Origin: Fusobacterium naviforme
Lineage (GTDB): Bacteria > Bacillota > Clostridia > Lachnospirales > Lachnospiraceae
Assembly: GCA_003014445.1 (NCBI GenBank)
Contig: PYGH01000001.1
Location: 558,001-622,000 of the forward strand
Direction: 5' to 3'
Length of the DNA: 64,000 bases
Shown: positions 35,940 to 44,297 of the stretch, in pieces
Layout of the letters: the number at the start of each line of letters is the position of its first letter
How positions within the stretch are numbered: the first letter of the stretch is position 1
Notes under the pieces: generated by a model
Databases searched by the model: none
What the model was told of the DNA's origin: nothing
The model's input: only the letters and a program-made list of their open reading frames with translations
Made by a program: the position numbers and the translations under genes

Positions 35940-37292
35940 ATGGACCGCGAAAATTTTAAGTCCCGCATTGGCTTCATTCTGGTCAGTGCAGGCTGTGCAA
36001 TTGGCATCGGAAATGTATGGAAGTTTCCCTATGTTACCGGGGCGAATGGGGGAGGTATCTTTGTCCTGTTCTATCTGCTCTTTCTGATTATCATGGGGCT
36101 TCCCATACTCACGATGGAATTTGCTGTGGGACGCGCGTCGGGAAAGAGCGCGGTGCTGGGCTATAAGGCACTTGAGCCCAAGGGATCAAAGTGGCATATT
36201 CACGGCTGGTTCGCGCTGGCTGGCTGCATCATCCTGATGATGTACTACACGACTGTCTCCGGCTGGATGCTCGCTTACTTCGTGAAGTTTTTGGCCGGAA
36301 GCTTCAGAGGCATACAGACGGAGGCAGTGGACAGCGTTTTCGTCGATATGCTGGCGAATCCCATGGAAATGGGCCTTTTTATGACTGTCACGGTGCTGGG
36401 CGGCTTTTTGATCTGTTCTCTGGGCCTTCAGAAGGGCTTGGAGCGTGTCACCAAGGTGATGATGTGCGGTCTGCTGGGACTCATTCTGGTGCTGGCGGGA
36501 CACAGTCTCATGCTTCCGGGAGCCGCAGAAGGCGTGCGCTTTTACCTGTTGCCGGACGCCGGGAGGGCAGCGGAGCAGGGCCTAGGCAAGGTGATCACCG
36601 CGGCGATGAATCAGTCCTTCTTCACCCTGAGTCTCGGTGTCGGTGCAATGGAGATCTTTGGAAGCTATATGGGGAAGGAAAAGAGCCTCGCGGGCGAGGC
36701 GGCCTGGATCTGTGTGCTGGATACTTTCATCGCGCTGGCTAGTGGTCTGGTCATCTTTCCGGCCTGTTTCAGCTACGGTGTGGAGACCAATTCCGGCCCG
36801 GCGCTTATCTTTATGACTCTGCCGCGCGTATTTGTCAATATGGCGGGAGGCAGACTGTGGGGGACGCTCTTCTTCCTCTTCATGACCTTTGCGAGCTTCT
36901 CGACCGTCATTGCAGTTTTTGAAAATCTGCTCGCGAACTGCATTGACAATTTCGGCTGGGACAGAAAAAAGGCTGTGCTGATCTGCTGCAGCTTCATCCT
37001 GGTTGCGAGTATTCCCTGTGTGCTGGGTTATAATCTCTGGAGCGATGTGCATCTCATCGGAGGAAGGGATGTGCTGGACAGCGAGGACTTCATTGTCTCG
37101 AATCTTCTATTGCCGTTGGGCTCCCTCGTCTTCCTTCTGTTCTGTGTCACGAAGTGGGGCTGGGGCTTTGACAACTATCTAAAAGAGGCCAATACAGGCG
37201 AGGGCCTGAAAATGTCTCCACTCTGGAAGAATTACTTCCGTTTTGTCCTGCCGCTCCTGATTCTTGTGATTCTGGTGCAGGGGCTGAAATAA
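35940..37292 (+). CDS. Neurotransmitter:sodium symporter (NSS) family transporter
   Basis: 450-aa membrane protein with about 11-12 helices, of the sodium-coupled amino-acid NSS family (LeuT fold). The N-terminal substrate and sodium-site region AGCAIGIGNVWKFPYVTG is present, as is the helix-6 segment SFFTLSLGVGAMEIFGSYM. The start at ATG 35940 has only GGGGGTG as ribosome binding site, rather weak; the upstream extension of the frame is not membrane-like. Substrate unknown; tryptophan, tyrosine or alanine are typical of bacterial members. Followed by two 80-bp repeats. Confidence 0.92.
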   Translation: MDRENFKSRIGFILVSAGCAIGIGNVWKFPYVTGANGGGIFVLFYLLFLIIMGLPILTMEFAVGRASGKSAVLGYKALEPKGSKWHIHGWFALAGCIILMMYYTTVSGWMLAYFVKFLAGSFRGIQTEAVDSVFVDMLANPMEMGLFMTVTVLGGFLICSLGLQKGLERVTKVMMCGLLGLILVLAGHSLMLPGAAEGVRFYLLPDAGRAAEQGLGKVITAAMNQSFFTLSLGVGAMEIFGSYMGKEKSLAGEAAWICVLDTFIALASGLVIFPACFSYGVETNSGPALIFMTLPRVFVNMAGGRLWGTLFFLFMTFASFSTVIAVFENLLANCIDNFGWDRKKAVLICCSFILVASIPCVLGYNLWSDVHLIGGRDVLDSEDFIVSNLLLPLGSLVFLLFCVTKWGWGFDNYLKEANTGEGLKMSPLWKNYFRFVLPLLILVILVQGLK

Positions 37293-37295
37293 ATA

Positions 37296-37459
37296 TGGTA
37301 AAATAACGAGGAAAGACTCCCCCGCGCTTGCGCGGGAGGAGTCTTGACGACAAAACCCATCGAGCGGAAGCGAGATGGTAAATAACGAGGAAAGACTCCT
37401 CCGCGCTTGTGCGGGAGGAGTTTTGACGAGAAAACTCATCGAGCGGAAGCGAGATGGTA
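37296..37459. repeat. Two tandem copies of an 80-bp dispersed repeat
   Basis: Copy 1 begins at 37296 and copy 2 at 37376, each opening with TGGTAAA and AACGAGGAAAGACTCC, followed by a hairpin (for example CCCGCG-CTTG-CGCGGG with GACTCC/GGAGTC outside), TTGACGA, and CATCGAGCGGAAGCGAGA, then the next TGGTA at 37455. Periods are 80 and 79 bp. Related copies sit at 63337-63500. Both sets directly follow the stop codon of a + strand gene. Confidence 0.9.
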
Positions 37460-37465
37460 CAATGC

Positions 37466-37507
37466 AACAGGCCTGCGTCCCGGATTTCGGGATGCAGGCC
37501 TGTTTGC
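37466..37507. terminator. Bidirectional terminator between NSS gene and aspA
   Basis: AACAGGCCTGC pairs with GCAGGCCTGTT, with an inner TCCCG/CGGGA pair; a T-rich tail follows on the + strand. It separates convergent transcripts. Confidence 0.8.
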
Positions 37508-37537
37508 TATAGAGAACAGTATGTGCCTCCTGTGGTG

Positions 37538-38977
37538 TCAACCCTTATGCAGCAGCTCTTTTCCGGAGATTCCCGGTTTCGTCATCTCGTAGGGATCCAT
37601 GATGACTGCCAGCTCCTCTTCAGAGAGTATGCCCTTTTCCACGACGAGCCTGCTCACAGGAACGTGCGTTTTTAGCGCTTCCTTTGCGATGTCAGCGGCC
37701 TCTGTGTAACCGATGTGGGGGCAGAGGGCGGTGACTGTACCGATGCTGTTGTTCACCATCTCCCGGCAGTGATCTTCATTTGCAGTGATACCAACAATGC
37801 AGTTGTCAATTAAAGTATCAACAGCATTTCCCATCTGATCAATAGATTGGAAGAGGCTGTCAAAGACGACGGGCTCGAAGGCATTCAGTTCCAGCTGTCC
37901 CGCCTCAGCGGCCATTGCAATGGTGACATCGAAGCCGATGATACGAAAGGCTACCTGACTAATAACCTCGGGAATGACAGGATTAACTTTGCCGGGCATG
38001 ATAGAGGAGCCGTTCTGTTTTGCAGGAAGATTGATCTCTCCCATGCCGGTGCGTGGGCCTGAGGACATGAGGCGCAGGTCATTGGCGAGTTTTGAGACAG
38101 CAATCGCAGCATTTCGCACAGCACTCGACACTGCAGCAAAGCAGTCAATATTTTGAGTGGCGTCGATCAGATCCTCAGCCTGTGTAAATTCTGTACCTGT
38201 CACCTGGGAGAGAATGGGGGCAATGTTGTGGAAGTAGTGGAGATCCGCATTCAGGCCGGTGCCGATGGCGGTTGCGCCCATATTGATGACGCGGAGCTCG
38301 CTCTCATTCCGGCGCAGGCGACTTAAGCTGCGCTCCACAGCAGAGGCATAAGCCCCGAATTCCTGACCTAGGCGGATGGGAACCGCGTCCTCCAGCTGTG
38401 TACGCCCCATTTTTAATATGTGGTCAAACTCACTCTCCTTCACGCGCAGTGCAGTCTCAAGCCGATGAAGTTTCTTTTCCAGATCCTGAAGCAGCACCAG
38501 TGTGGTCATCTTGCCGGCGGTGGGAATGACATCATTGGTGGACTGACCGAAATTCACGTGGTCATTGGGATGTACTACAGCGTAGTCTCCCAGTGTGCCG
38601 CCGAGTAATTCTATGGAGATATTGGCAATGACCTCATTTGCATTCATGTTGATTGAAGTGCCCGCACTGCCCTGAATGGGATCCACTATGAAATCCTCGT
38701 GGTATTTTCCGGCGATAATCAGATCACAGGCGCGCTGAATGGCCTCGGCAATTGTCAGATCCAGAACACCGGCCTCAGCATTTGTGATGGCGCAGGCCTT
38801 CTTGAGCCTGGCGAGGTTCCGTATCATCTCCGGGTGCAGACGGGTAGCGGATATGGGAAAGTTCTCCTTGGCGCGCAGAGATTGCACACCATAATAGGCA
38901 CTGGCTGGAACTTCTTTCGTACCAATGGAATCCTGCTCGATGCGATATGTCTTCTTATCAGTTGTTGGTTGATGCAT
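37538..38977 (-). CDS. aspA: Aspartate ammonia-lyase
   Basis: 479-aa member of the aspartase/fumarase superfamily. It opens with RIEQDSIGTKEVPASAYYGVQ, has HPNDHVNFGQSTNDVIPTAG and GRTQLEDAVPIRLGQEFGAY, and the flexible catalytic loop with GSSIMPGKVNPVIPE near residue 324. The N-terminal wording and length favour aspartase over fumarase: it would deaminate aspartate to fumarate. Its predicted promoter reads leftwards at 39028-39056. It ends against the NSS transporter on the other strand. Confidence 0.9.
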   Translation of the reverse strand: MHQPTTDKKTYRIEQDSIGTKEVPASAYYGVQSLRAKENFPISATRLHPEMIRNLARLKKACAITNAEAGVLDLTIAEAIQRACDLIIAGKYHEDFIVDPIQGSAGTSINMNANEVIANISIELLGGTLGDYAVVHPNDHVNFGQSTNDVIPTAGKMTTLVLLQDLEKKLHRLETALRVKESEFDHILKMGRTQLEDAVPIRLGQEFGAYASAVERSLSRLRRNESELRVINMGATAIGTGLNADLHYFHNIAPILSQVTGTEFTQAEDLIDATQNIDCFAAVSSAVRNAAIAVSKLANDLRLMSSGPRTGMGEINLPAKQNGSSIMPGKVNPVIPEVISQVAFRIIGFDVTIAMAAEAGQLELNAFEPVVFDSLFQSIDQMGNAVDTLIDNCIVGITANEDHCREMVNNSIGTVTALCPHIGYTEAADIAKEALKTHVPVSRLVVEKGILSEEELAVIMDPYEMTKPGISGKELLHKG

Positions 38978-39027
38978 GCAATACCCTCCCTTATTAGCAG
39001 ATAGAGCGCAACATGGCTACTGAGCAT

Positions 39028-39056
39028 ATCATAGCCTGTCAGGCCAATATATTCAA
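39028..39056 (-). promoter_or_regulatory. Sigma-A promoter of aspA
   Basis: Read leftwards: TTGAAT (39056-39051), 17 bases, TATGAT (39033-39028). The spacer contains GCCTG-AC-AGGC, a short inverted repeat. The divergent hydrogenase promoter is 130 bp away. Confidence 0.6.
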
Positions 39057-39162
39057 ACACATTCAGACAGATCCTCACAGTCAAAGAGATATGACAGGCA
39101 GTGTTTACTGAAAAACTATCTCGTCGCCTGCAGCAGCTCACACGATACTGTACTTTCAAAAA

Positions 39163-39180
39163 GTGTCAAAAAATTGACTA
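39163..39180 (+). promoter_or_regulatory. Rex-like inverted repeat ahead of the hydrogenase genes
   Basis: GTGTCAAAAAATTGACTA aligns to an 18-bp Rex-like pattern TTGTCAA-N4-TTGACAA with two mismatches, one at each end. It lies directly upstream of the hydrogenase promoter. Rex, the NADH/NAD sensor, controls fermentative and hydrogenase genes in clostridia, so the site is plausible but imperfect. Confidence 0.4.
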
Positions 39181-39183
39181 TTC

Positions 39184-39212
39184 TTGCATATTCCTTGTGT
39201 GTTTTATACAAT
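39184..39212 (+). promoter_or_regulatory. Sigma-A promoter of the hydrogenase operon
   Basis: TTGCAT (39184-39189), 17 bases, TACAAT (39207-39212). The leader to the first gene is about 95 nt. Confidence 0.65.
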
Positions 39213-39314
39213 AGAACACGTGAGTGTCCTGTGGGAAGGTGCGGTAAAAGCTGAGGTGTCCACGAAATTACAGCACAGCCAGGCGCTTCGCATAAATCAT
39301 GAGAGGAGTGCAGT

Positions 39315-41147
39315 ATGAGCAGATTGGAACTTGACGTGCCATCAAGACCGCGGCTTGTGATAGAGCAGCTCTATCAGGATTTGGAGCGACGGATAGAATC
39401 AAGTCCATCGGGCCTTTGTCCCGTTGACATCACCCGTGCCTTTCTGGAGCTATGCCGTACCGCATCATGTGGCAAGTGTATCCCGTGCCGCATCGGTGTG
39501 TGGCAGCTGAAAAATCTCCACACGGATGTTATGAACGGGATTGCGACCATGGAGACGCTGGATCTCATCGAGGAGCTGGCAGTGTCAATTTGTGAGAGTG
39601 CGGATTGTGCCATTGGCTATGAGGCGGGCCAGCAGGTACTGAACGCATTGCGCGGTTGCAGAGATGACTATGAGTCTCATGTGAAGAATCGCCGCTGTCT
39701 GTGTCAGCCTAAGGATCCGGTGCCCTGCGTGGAGCTCTGTCCTGCGCATGTGGACGTCCCGGGCTATGTGGCGCTGGTTGCGGAGGGAAGATATGCGGAC
39801 GCAGTTCGCCTGATCCGAAAGGACAATCCTTTCCCGACGACCTGTGCCTTTATCTGTGAGCATCCCTGTGAGGCACGTTGCCGGAGGAATATCATAGACA
39901 GCCCCATTAATATCCGTGGTCTGAAGCGCGTGGCCTCAGACAATGCGGGTGAGGTGGAGCCGCCGGCGTGTGCGGCCTCCACAGGTAAGAAGATTGCGAT
40001 TGTAGGTGGCGGCCCCGGAGGACTGAGTGCAGCGTACTACTTGCAGCTGATGGGACATCAGACTACGCTTTTTGAGATGCGTGAGAAGCTTGGGGGGATG
40101 CTGCGCTACGGCATTCCAAACTATCGCCTGCCAAAGGACAGACTGGATGAGGACATTAACGCCATTCTGAAGACCGGGGTGGAGGTAATCCACGGAAAGC
40201 GTATCGGTGAGGAGATCACGATCCAGAGCCTGCGCTCAAGCTACGATGCAGTGCTTATTACCATAGGCGCGAGTACGGATAAGAAACTCGGAATCGAGGG
40301 CGAGGAGGCAGAGGGCGTGATCTCCGCAGTCAAATTCCTGCGGGAAACCGGTGAGAGAGCGACCATGGATTTAAGCGGTCAGGAAGTATGTATCATAGGT
40401 GGCGGCAATGTCTCCATGGACGCGGTGCGCACTGCAGTGCGTCTGGGAGCTAAAAAGGTGAGTATCGTGTACCGGCGTCGCGTAGCGGATATGACCGCAC
40501 TGCCCTCGGAAATTGAGGGGGCCATAGCAGAGGGCGTCGAGGTGAAGACACTCATGGCGCCGGAGCGGATTGAGCGGGATGAGAATGGACGGGTTTCCGG
40601 AATATGGGTGATTCCGCAGATGATCAGTAAGATCAGGGATGGTCGCGCGAGCGTGCGGCCAACGGGCGAGGAGAGTGTGTTTCTGCCTTGTCAGACTCTG
40701 ATTGTGGCCATCGGACAGGATATTGAGTCGCAGCATTTCCGTCAGGCCGGTATCCCTGTGGAGCGTGGGAAGATCATGAGTGAGCGCTTCGGCGGTTTTG
40801 AGAATATACCGGGCGTATTCGCGGGAGGCGACTGTGCATCCGGTCCATCCACCGTGATTAAGGCAGTGGCCGCCGGCAAGGTGATCGCAGCAAATATCGA
40901 TGAATATCTGGGCTATCATCACAGCATTGGCTGTGATGTGGAGATTCCTGCGCCAAAGATTGCAGACAGGCCGCCCTGTGGCAGAGTGAATCTCACAGAG
41001 CGCGAGGCAGGAGAGCGTGTGCATGATTTTGAGGGGGTTGAGAATGGTATGAGCCGTGCAGAGGCCTGCCAGGAGGCGGGACGTTGCCTGCGCTGCGACC
41101 ACTATGGCTATGGAAGTCTGAAAGGAGGCAGGGCGCGAATATGGTAA
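39315..41147 (+). CDS. Fused NuoF-type Fe-S / GltD-like NAD(P)H flavoprotein, hydrogenase partner
   Basis: 610-aa cytosolic electron-transfer protein. Residues about 40-115 match the C-terminal 4Fe-4S domain of NuoF/HydB (C52, C55, C58 in SCGKCIPCR and C98) without its FMN domain. Residues about 125-200 are the two-cluster domain of GltD/NfnB type (Cys at 128, 130, 138, 142, 177, 181, 185, 189). From 225 on is the FAD/NAD(P) oxidoreductase with AIVGGGPGGLSAAYYL, CIIGGGNVSMDAVRTAVRLG, VYRRR and GVFAGGDCASGPSTVIKAVA. It overlaps the hydrogenase gene by seven bases, so it most likely exchanges electrons between NAD(P)H and hydrogenase. Confidence 0.85.
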   Translation: MSRLELDVPSRPRLVIEQLYQDLERRIESSPSGLCPVDITRAFLELCRTASCGKCIPCRIGVWQLKNLHTDVMNGIATMETLDLIEELAVSICESADCAIGYEAGQQVLNALRGCRDDYESHVKNRRCLCQPKDPVPCVELCPAHVDVPGYVALVAEGRYADAVRLIRKDNPFPTTCAFICEHPCEARCRRNIIDSPINIRGLKRVASDNAGEVEPPACAASTGKKIAIVGGGPGGLSAAYYLQLMGHQTTLFEMREKLGGMLRYGIPNYRLPKDRLDEDINAILKTGVEVIHGKRIGEEITIQSLRSSYDAVLITIGASTDKKLGIEGEEAEGVISAVKFLRETGERATMDLSGQEVCIIGGGNVSMDAVRTAVRLGAKKVSIVYRRRVADMTALPSEIEGAIAEGVEVKTLMAPERIERDENGRVSGIWVIPQMISKIRDGRASVRPTGEESVFLPCQTLIVAIGQDIESQHFRQAGIPVERGKIMSERFGGFENIPGVFAGGDCASGPSTVIKAVAAGKVIAANIDEYLGYHHSIGCDVEIPAPKIADRPPCGRVNLTEREAGERVHDFEGVENGMSRAEACQEAGRCLRCDHYGYGSLKGGRARIW

Positions 41148-42931
41148 ATCTTACGATTGATGGTATTCAGCTTGCCGTCCCGGAGGAGACGACAATACTG
41201 GAGGCGGCGCGGACAATCGACATAGAGATTCCAAGTCTCTGCTATCTGAAGGGAATCAATGAGATTGGGGCATGTCGCGTGTGCTGTGTTGAAATCGAGG
41301 GAATGGATCGTCTTGTGACAGCCTGCAATGATACCGTGAAGGAGGGCATGGTGGTTCGCACCAACAGCCCGAAGGTCAGGAGAGCACGGAAAAATAACAT
41401 ACAATTTATACTGTCCCAGCATGATTGCCAGTGCACAAACTGTGTGCGCAGCGGAAACTGTCAGCTGCAAAAGCTGGCAAACGACCTGAACATTATAGAT
41501 GTCCCTATGCTGCGCTGGGTGGAGGATCTGCCCTGGGATATGAATTTCCCTTTGATCCGGGACACGAAGAAGTGCATTAAGTGTATGCGCTGTATACAGG
41601 TCTGTGATAAGATTCAGGATTTGAAGGTGTGGGATGTAGCCAATACCGGCTCCCGCACGACAATCGGTGTGCGCGGCGGCAGGAAGATAAGCGATGTTGC
41701 CTGTTCACTCTGCGGCCAGTGCATCACGCACTGTCCCACCGGTGCGCTGAGAGAACGGAACGACACGGAGAAATTCTGGGATGCGGTTGAGGATCCGGAT
41801 AAAATTGTTGTGGTACAGGTCGCACCGGCAGTGCGGACAGCACTCTGCGAGGGCTTGTCGGTGGCACCGGAGGAATTACCTGTCGGAAAAATACTGGATC
41901 TGATGAAACGACTGGGAGCGGATTATGTATTTGACACGGCATTTTCCGCAGATCTCACGATCATGGAGGAGGTCAGTGAATTTCTGCATCGCTTTAAGAT
42001 GGGAGATCTACGGGAACAGCCCATGTTCACCTCCTGTTGTCCGGGCTGGGTACGTTTCATCAAATCACAGTACCCTCATCTGGTAAAGCAGCTCTCCAGT
42101 GCGAAATCTCCGCAGCAGATGTTTGGCGCGGTAATGAAGAGTTACTTCGCAGAGAAGCTTGGCGTAAAGCCGGAGAGGATCTATACAGTCTCCCTCATGC
42201 CCTGTGTCGCAAAGAAGGGGGAACGGGAGATGGAGCTCTACTATGGAGAATATGCAGGGCATGATATAGATCTCGTTCTTACGACGCGTGAGGTCGGAAG
42301 GCTTATGCGGGAAGCGCATGTGCAGCTCAGATCTCTGCGGGATATTTCCGGGGATACGATTATGCAGGAGGGCTCGGGCGCGGGAGTGATCTTTGGTGCA
42401 AGCGGAGGCGTTATGGAGGCAGCGCTCCGCACCGCACATTATATGCTGACCGGAGAAAATCCGGATCCGGACACAATTCATATTGTGAATCAGGCGGACC
42501 CCGAGAGCGGTCTTCTGGAGGCAGAGCTCACCATAGGATCGATACCGCTGCGCGCCGCGGTGGTCAGCGGCCTCGGCAATACCCGGCGACTTATTGAGCG
42601 AATTGAGCGGGGAGAGGTGCGCTATGACTTTGTGGAGGTCATGGCCTGTCCCGGCGGTTGTGCGGGCGGCGGCGGACAGCCAATTCATCCGGATGGCGGT
42701 GATGCGAGGGCGCGCGGTGCGGTGTTGTGTTCCATAGATAAGGGCATGAAGCTTCGTTTTTCTCATGAAAATGCGGATGTTCTGCGTCTTTATGATGAAT
42801 ATCTTGGGGCGCCGATGTCGAGAAAAGCGCATATGCTGCTCCATACGGATCATGAGGTCTGGGAGATGCCGCGCGGAGAGGCTCCTGGAGGAGAAGCTGT
42901 GAGTCTTGCCGTGAGAATTGCGAGAAGATAG
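41141..42931 (+). CDS. hydA: [FeFe]-hydrogenase catalytic subunit
   Basis: 596-aa hydrogenase. Cluster domains in order: 2Fe-2S (C34, C45, C48, C62), His-Cys3 4Fe-4S (H94, C98, C101, C107), two 4Fe-4S (C145/148/151/155 and C188/191/194/198), then the H-cluster domain with FTSCCPGW at about 297, MPCVAKKGE and EVMACPGGCAGGGGQP. All three H-cluster motifs are intact. The ATG at 41141 overlaps the upstream stop and follows AAAGGAGGCAGGGCGCGAAT. The layout is that of the four-cluster monomeric type (Clostridium pasteurianum CpI-like). No maturases are in the window. Confidence 0.96.
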   Translation: MVNLTIDGIQLAVPEETTILEAARTIDIEIPSLCYLKGINEIGACRVCCVEIEGMDRLVTACNDTVKEGMVVRTNSPKVRRARKNNIQFILSQHDCQCTNCVRSGNCQLQKLANDLNIIDVPMLRWVEDLPWDMNFPLIRDTKKCIKCMRCIQVCDKIQDLKVWDVANTGSRTTIGVRGGRKISDVACSLCGQCITHCPTGALRERNDTEKFWDAVEDPDKIVVVQVAPAVRTALCEGLSVAPEELPVGKILDLMKRLGADYVFDTAFSADLTIMEEVSEFLHRFKMGDLREQPMFTSCCPGWVRFIKSQYPHLVKQLSSAKSPQQMFGAVMKSYFAEKLGVKPERIYTVSLMPCVAKKGEREMELYYGEYAGHDIDLVLTTREVGRLMREAHVQLRSLRDISGDTIMQEGSGAGVIFGASGGVMEAALRTAHYMLTGENPDPDTIHIVNQADPESGLLEAELTIGSIPLRAAVVSGLGNTRRLIERIERGEVRYDFVEVMACPGGCAGGGGQPIHPDGGDARARGAVLCSIDKGMKLRFSHENADVLRLYDEYLGAPMSRKAHMLLHTDHEVWEMPRGEAPGGEAVSLAVRIARR

Positions 42932-42952
42932 GAAAAGAAAACAGAAAAAATG

Positions 42953-42998
42953 AAACAGCCATGTACCTTCGGATATGATTCCGGGTACATGGCTGTTT
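42953..42998. terminator. Bidirectional terminator after the hydrogenase gene
   Basis: AAACAGCCATGTACC and GGTACATGGCTGTTT form a perfect 15-bp stem. It lies between convergent genes and has A and T runs on both sides. Confidence 0.9.
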
Positions 42999-43039
42999 CG
43001 ATCAGGGAGGCTGAAGGCGCAGAGGAAGGGAGCTGAAAC

Positions 43040-44131
43040 TCATCCAAGCTGCAGATCTCCGTCCTTCACCCAGCCCATTCTCCGCACAAGGAGATGGATG
43101 AGAGGGCAGAGCAGGGCGGGAAGAACAAAGGAGATAAGCAGGAGACCCGCCCAGTCAAAGCCGGTGATGGCAGCCTTGCTGCCATTTGCAATATCACTCA
43201 TCCAGCCGGTGTACACACCGATCTGTCCCACGAGTCCGCAGGTTCCCATTCCGGAGGAGACCGCGGCGCCGTTCATGCGGAGCTGGAAGAAACAGGTCGC
43301 AAGCGGGCCGGTGATTGCCGAGGTGAGGCAGGGCGCGATCCAGACGCGCGGATTCCGCACGATATTGCCCATCTGCAGCATTGAGGTGCCGATTCCCTGG
43401 GAGAGAAGTCCGCCCCACTTATTTTCCGGAAAAGAGATCACGGCAAAGCCTATCATCTGTGCACAGCAGCCTGCGACAGCCGCGCCGCCGGCAAGTCCCG
43501 TGAGACCGAGAGCTGCACAGATTGCTGCTGAGGAGATCGGAAGAGTCAGGGCAATCCCTACGACAACAGATACCAGTATTCCCATGAGGAAGGGCTGAAG
43601 CTCCGTGGCCCACATAATAATATCTCCTACTCTCATGGCAACTTTTCCGAGGGCGGGGGCCCAGAGTGCGGAGAGGGTGATGCCGACGCCGATGGTTACA
43701 AGAGGCGTGAGCAGAATATCGACGCGTGTTTCCTTGGAGACTGCCTTTCCGATTTCAGCAGCCAGTATGGCGACAAAGAGCACGGCGAGAGGACCGCCCG
43801 CACCTCCGAGTGCGTTGGAGGCGAAGCCCACTGTAATCAGGGAGAAGAGCACCAGAGGCGGGCAGTGCAGCGCGTAGCCGATGGCAACAGCCATGGCCGG
43901 GCCGCTCATTGCAGAAGCGAGACCGCCTACAGTGTACTCTGTTCCGGCAATCACTGCGACGGGAGCTGTCAGAGCGCCGATGTGAAATTGTGAGCCTATC
44001 GTATTGATAATGGTGCCGATCAGTAGAGAGCAGAAGAGGCCCTGCGCCATTGCGCCGAGCGCATCGATACCGTAGTGCTTTGCTGATATTTCAATGTCCT
44101 TACGCTTTAAAAATGCCTTGAGCCGTTCCAT
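43040..44131 (-). CDS. PTS EIIC-like transporter (PTS_EIIC_2 type)
   Basis: 363-aa integral membrane protein with about ten helices, rich in Gly and Ala, that resembles the stand-alone PTS sugar IIC-like family: HYGIDALGAMAQGLFCSLL, TEYTVGGLASAMSGPAMAVA, NALGGAGGPLAVLF and GQIGVYTGW. No EIIA or EIIB domain or partner gene is nearby, so it is probably not a normal sugar PTS. The ATG at 44131 follows GGAAAGGAATCACAGT. A promoter with a short palindrome on its -35 lies upstream, next to the NiaR gene; control by nicotinate is a possibility. Substrate unknown. Confidence 0.8.
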   Translation of the reverse strand: MERLKAFLKRKDIEISAKHYGIDALGAMAQGLFCSLLIGTIINTIGSQFHIGALTAPVAVIAGTEYTVGGLASAMSGPAMAVAIGYALHCPPLVLFSLITVGFASNALGGAGGPLAVLFVAILAAEIGKAVSKETRVDILLTPLVTIGVGITLSALWAPALGKVAMRVGDIIMWATELQPFLMGILVSVVVGIALTLPISSAAICAALGLTGLAGGAAVAGCCAQMIGFAVISFPENKWGGLLSQGIGTSMLQMGNIVRNPRVWIAPCLTSAITGPLATCFFQLRMNGAAVSSGMGTCGLVGQIGVYTGWMSDIANGSKAAITGFDWAGLLLISFVLPALLCPLIHLLVRRMGWVKDGDLQLG

Positions 44132-44192
44132 ACTGTGATTCCTTTCCGGAGACAGGAGGATTCCGGGTATGAGCAGAGCGCCCATGGCCAGA

Positions 44193-44225
44193 ATAATTGC
44201 CCGTGAAAACGGAGGTGTCAAGACA
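44193..44225 (-). promoter_or_regulatory. Promoter of the EIIC-like gene with palindrome on the -35
   Basis: Read leftwards: TTGACA (44221-44216), 17 bases, AATTAT (44198-44193). TGTC-TT-GACA (44225-44216) is a palindrome covering the -35, next to TATACATA. It might be the operator of the adjacent NiaR; I have no consensus at hand to test this. Confidence 0.5.
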
Positions 44226-44238
44226 TATGTATATACCT

Positions 44239-44269
44239 AAAAAAAGGCGCTGTCAAGAGAAAGCGCCTT
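44239..44269 (-). terminator. Terminator of niaR
   Basis: Read leftwards: AAGGCGCT, loop, AGCGCCTT, then a run of seven T. It separates niaR from the EIIC-like gene, which therefore has its own promoter. Confidence 0.85.
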
Positions 44270-44297
44270 CCTGGAATATACTATTTTGTTCTGGGTT

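Noticed and set aside
37296-37459. Short open frames read through the 80-bp repeats
   Set aside because: The same peptide-like pieces come from each copy of the repeat, with no start signal; the element is structural DNA.
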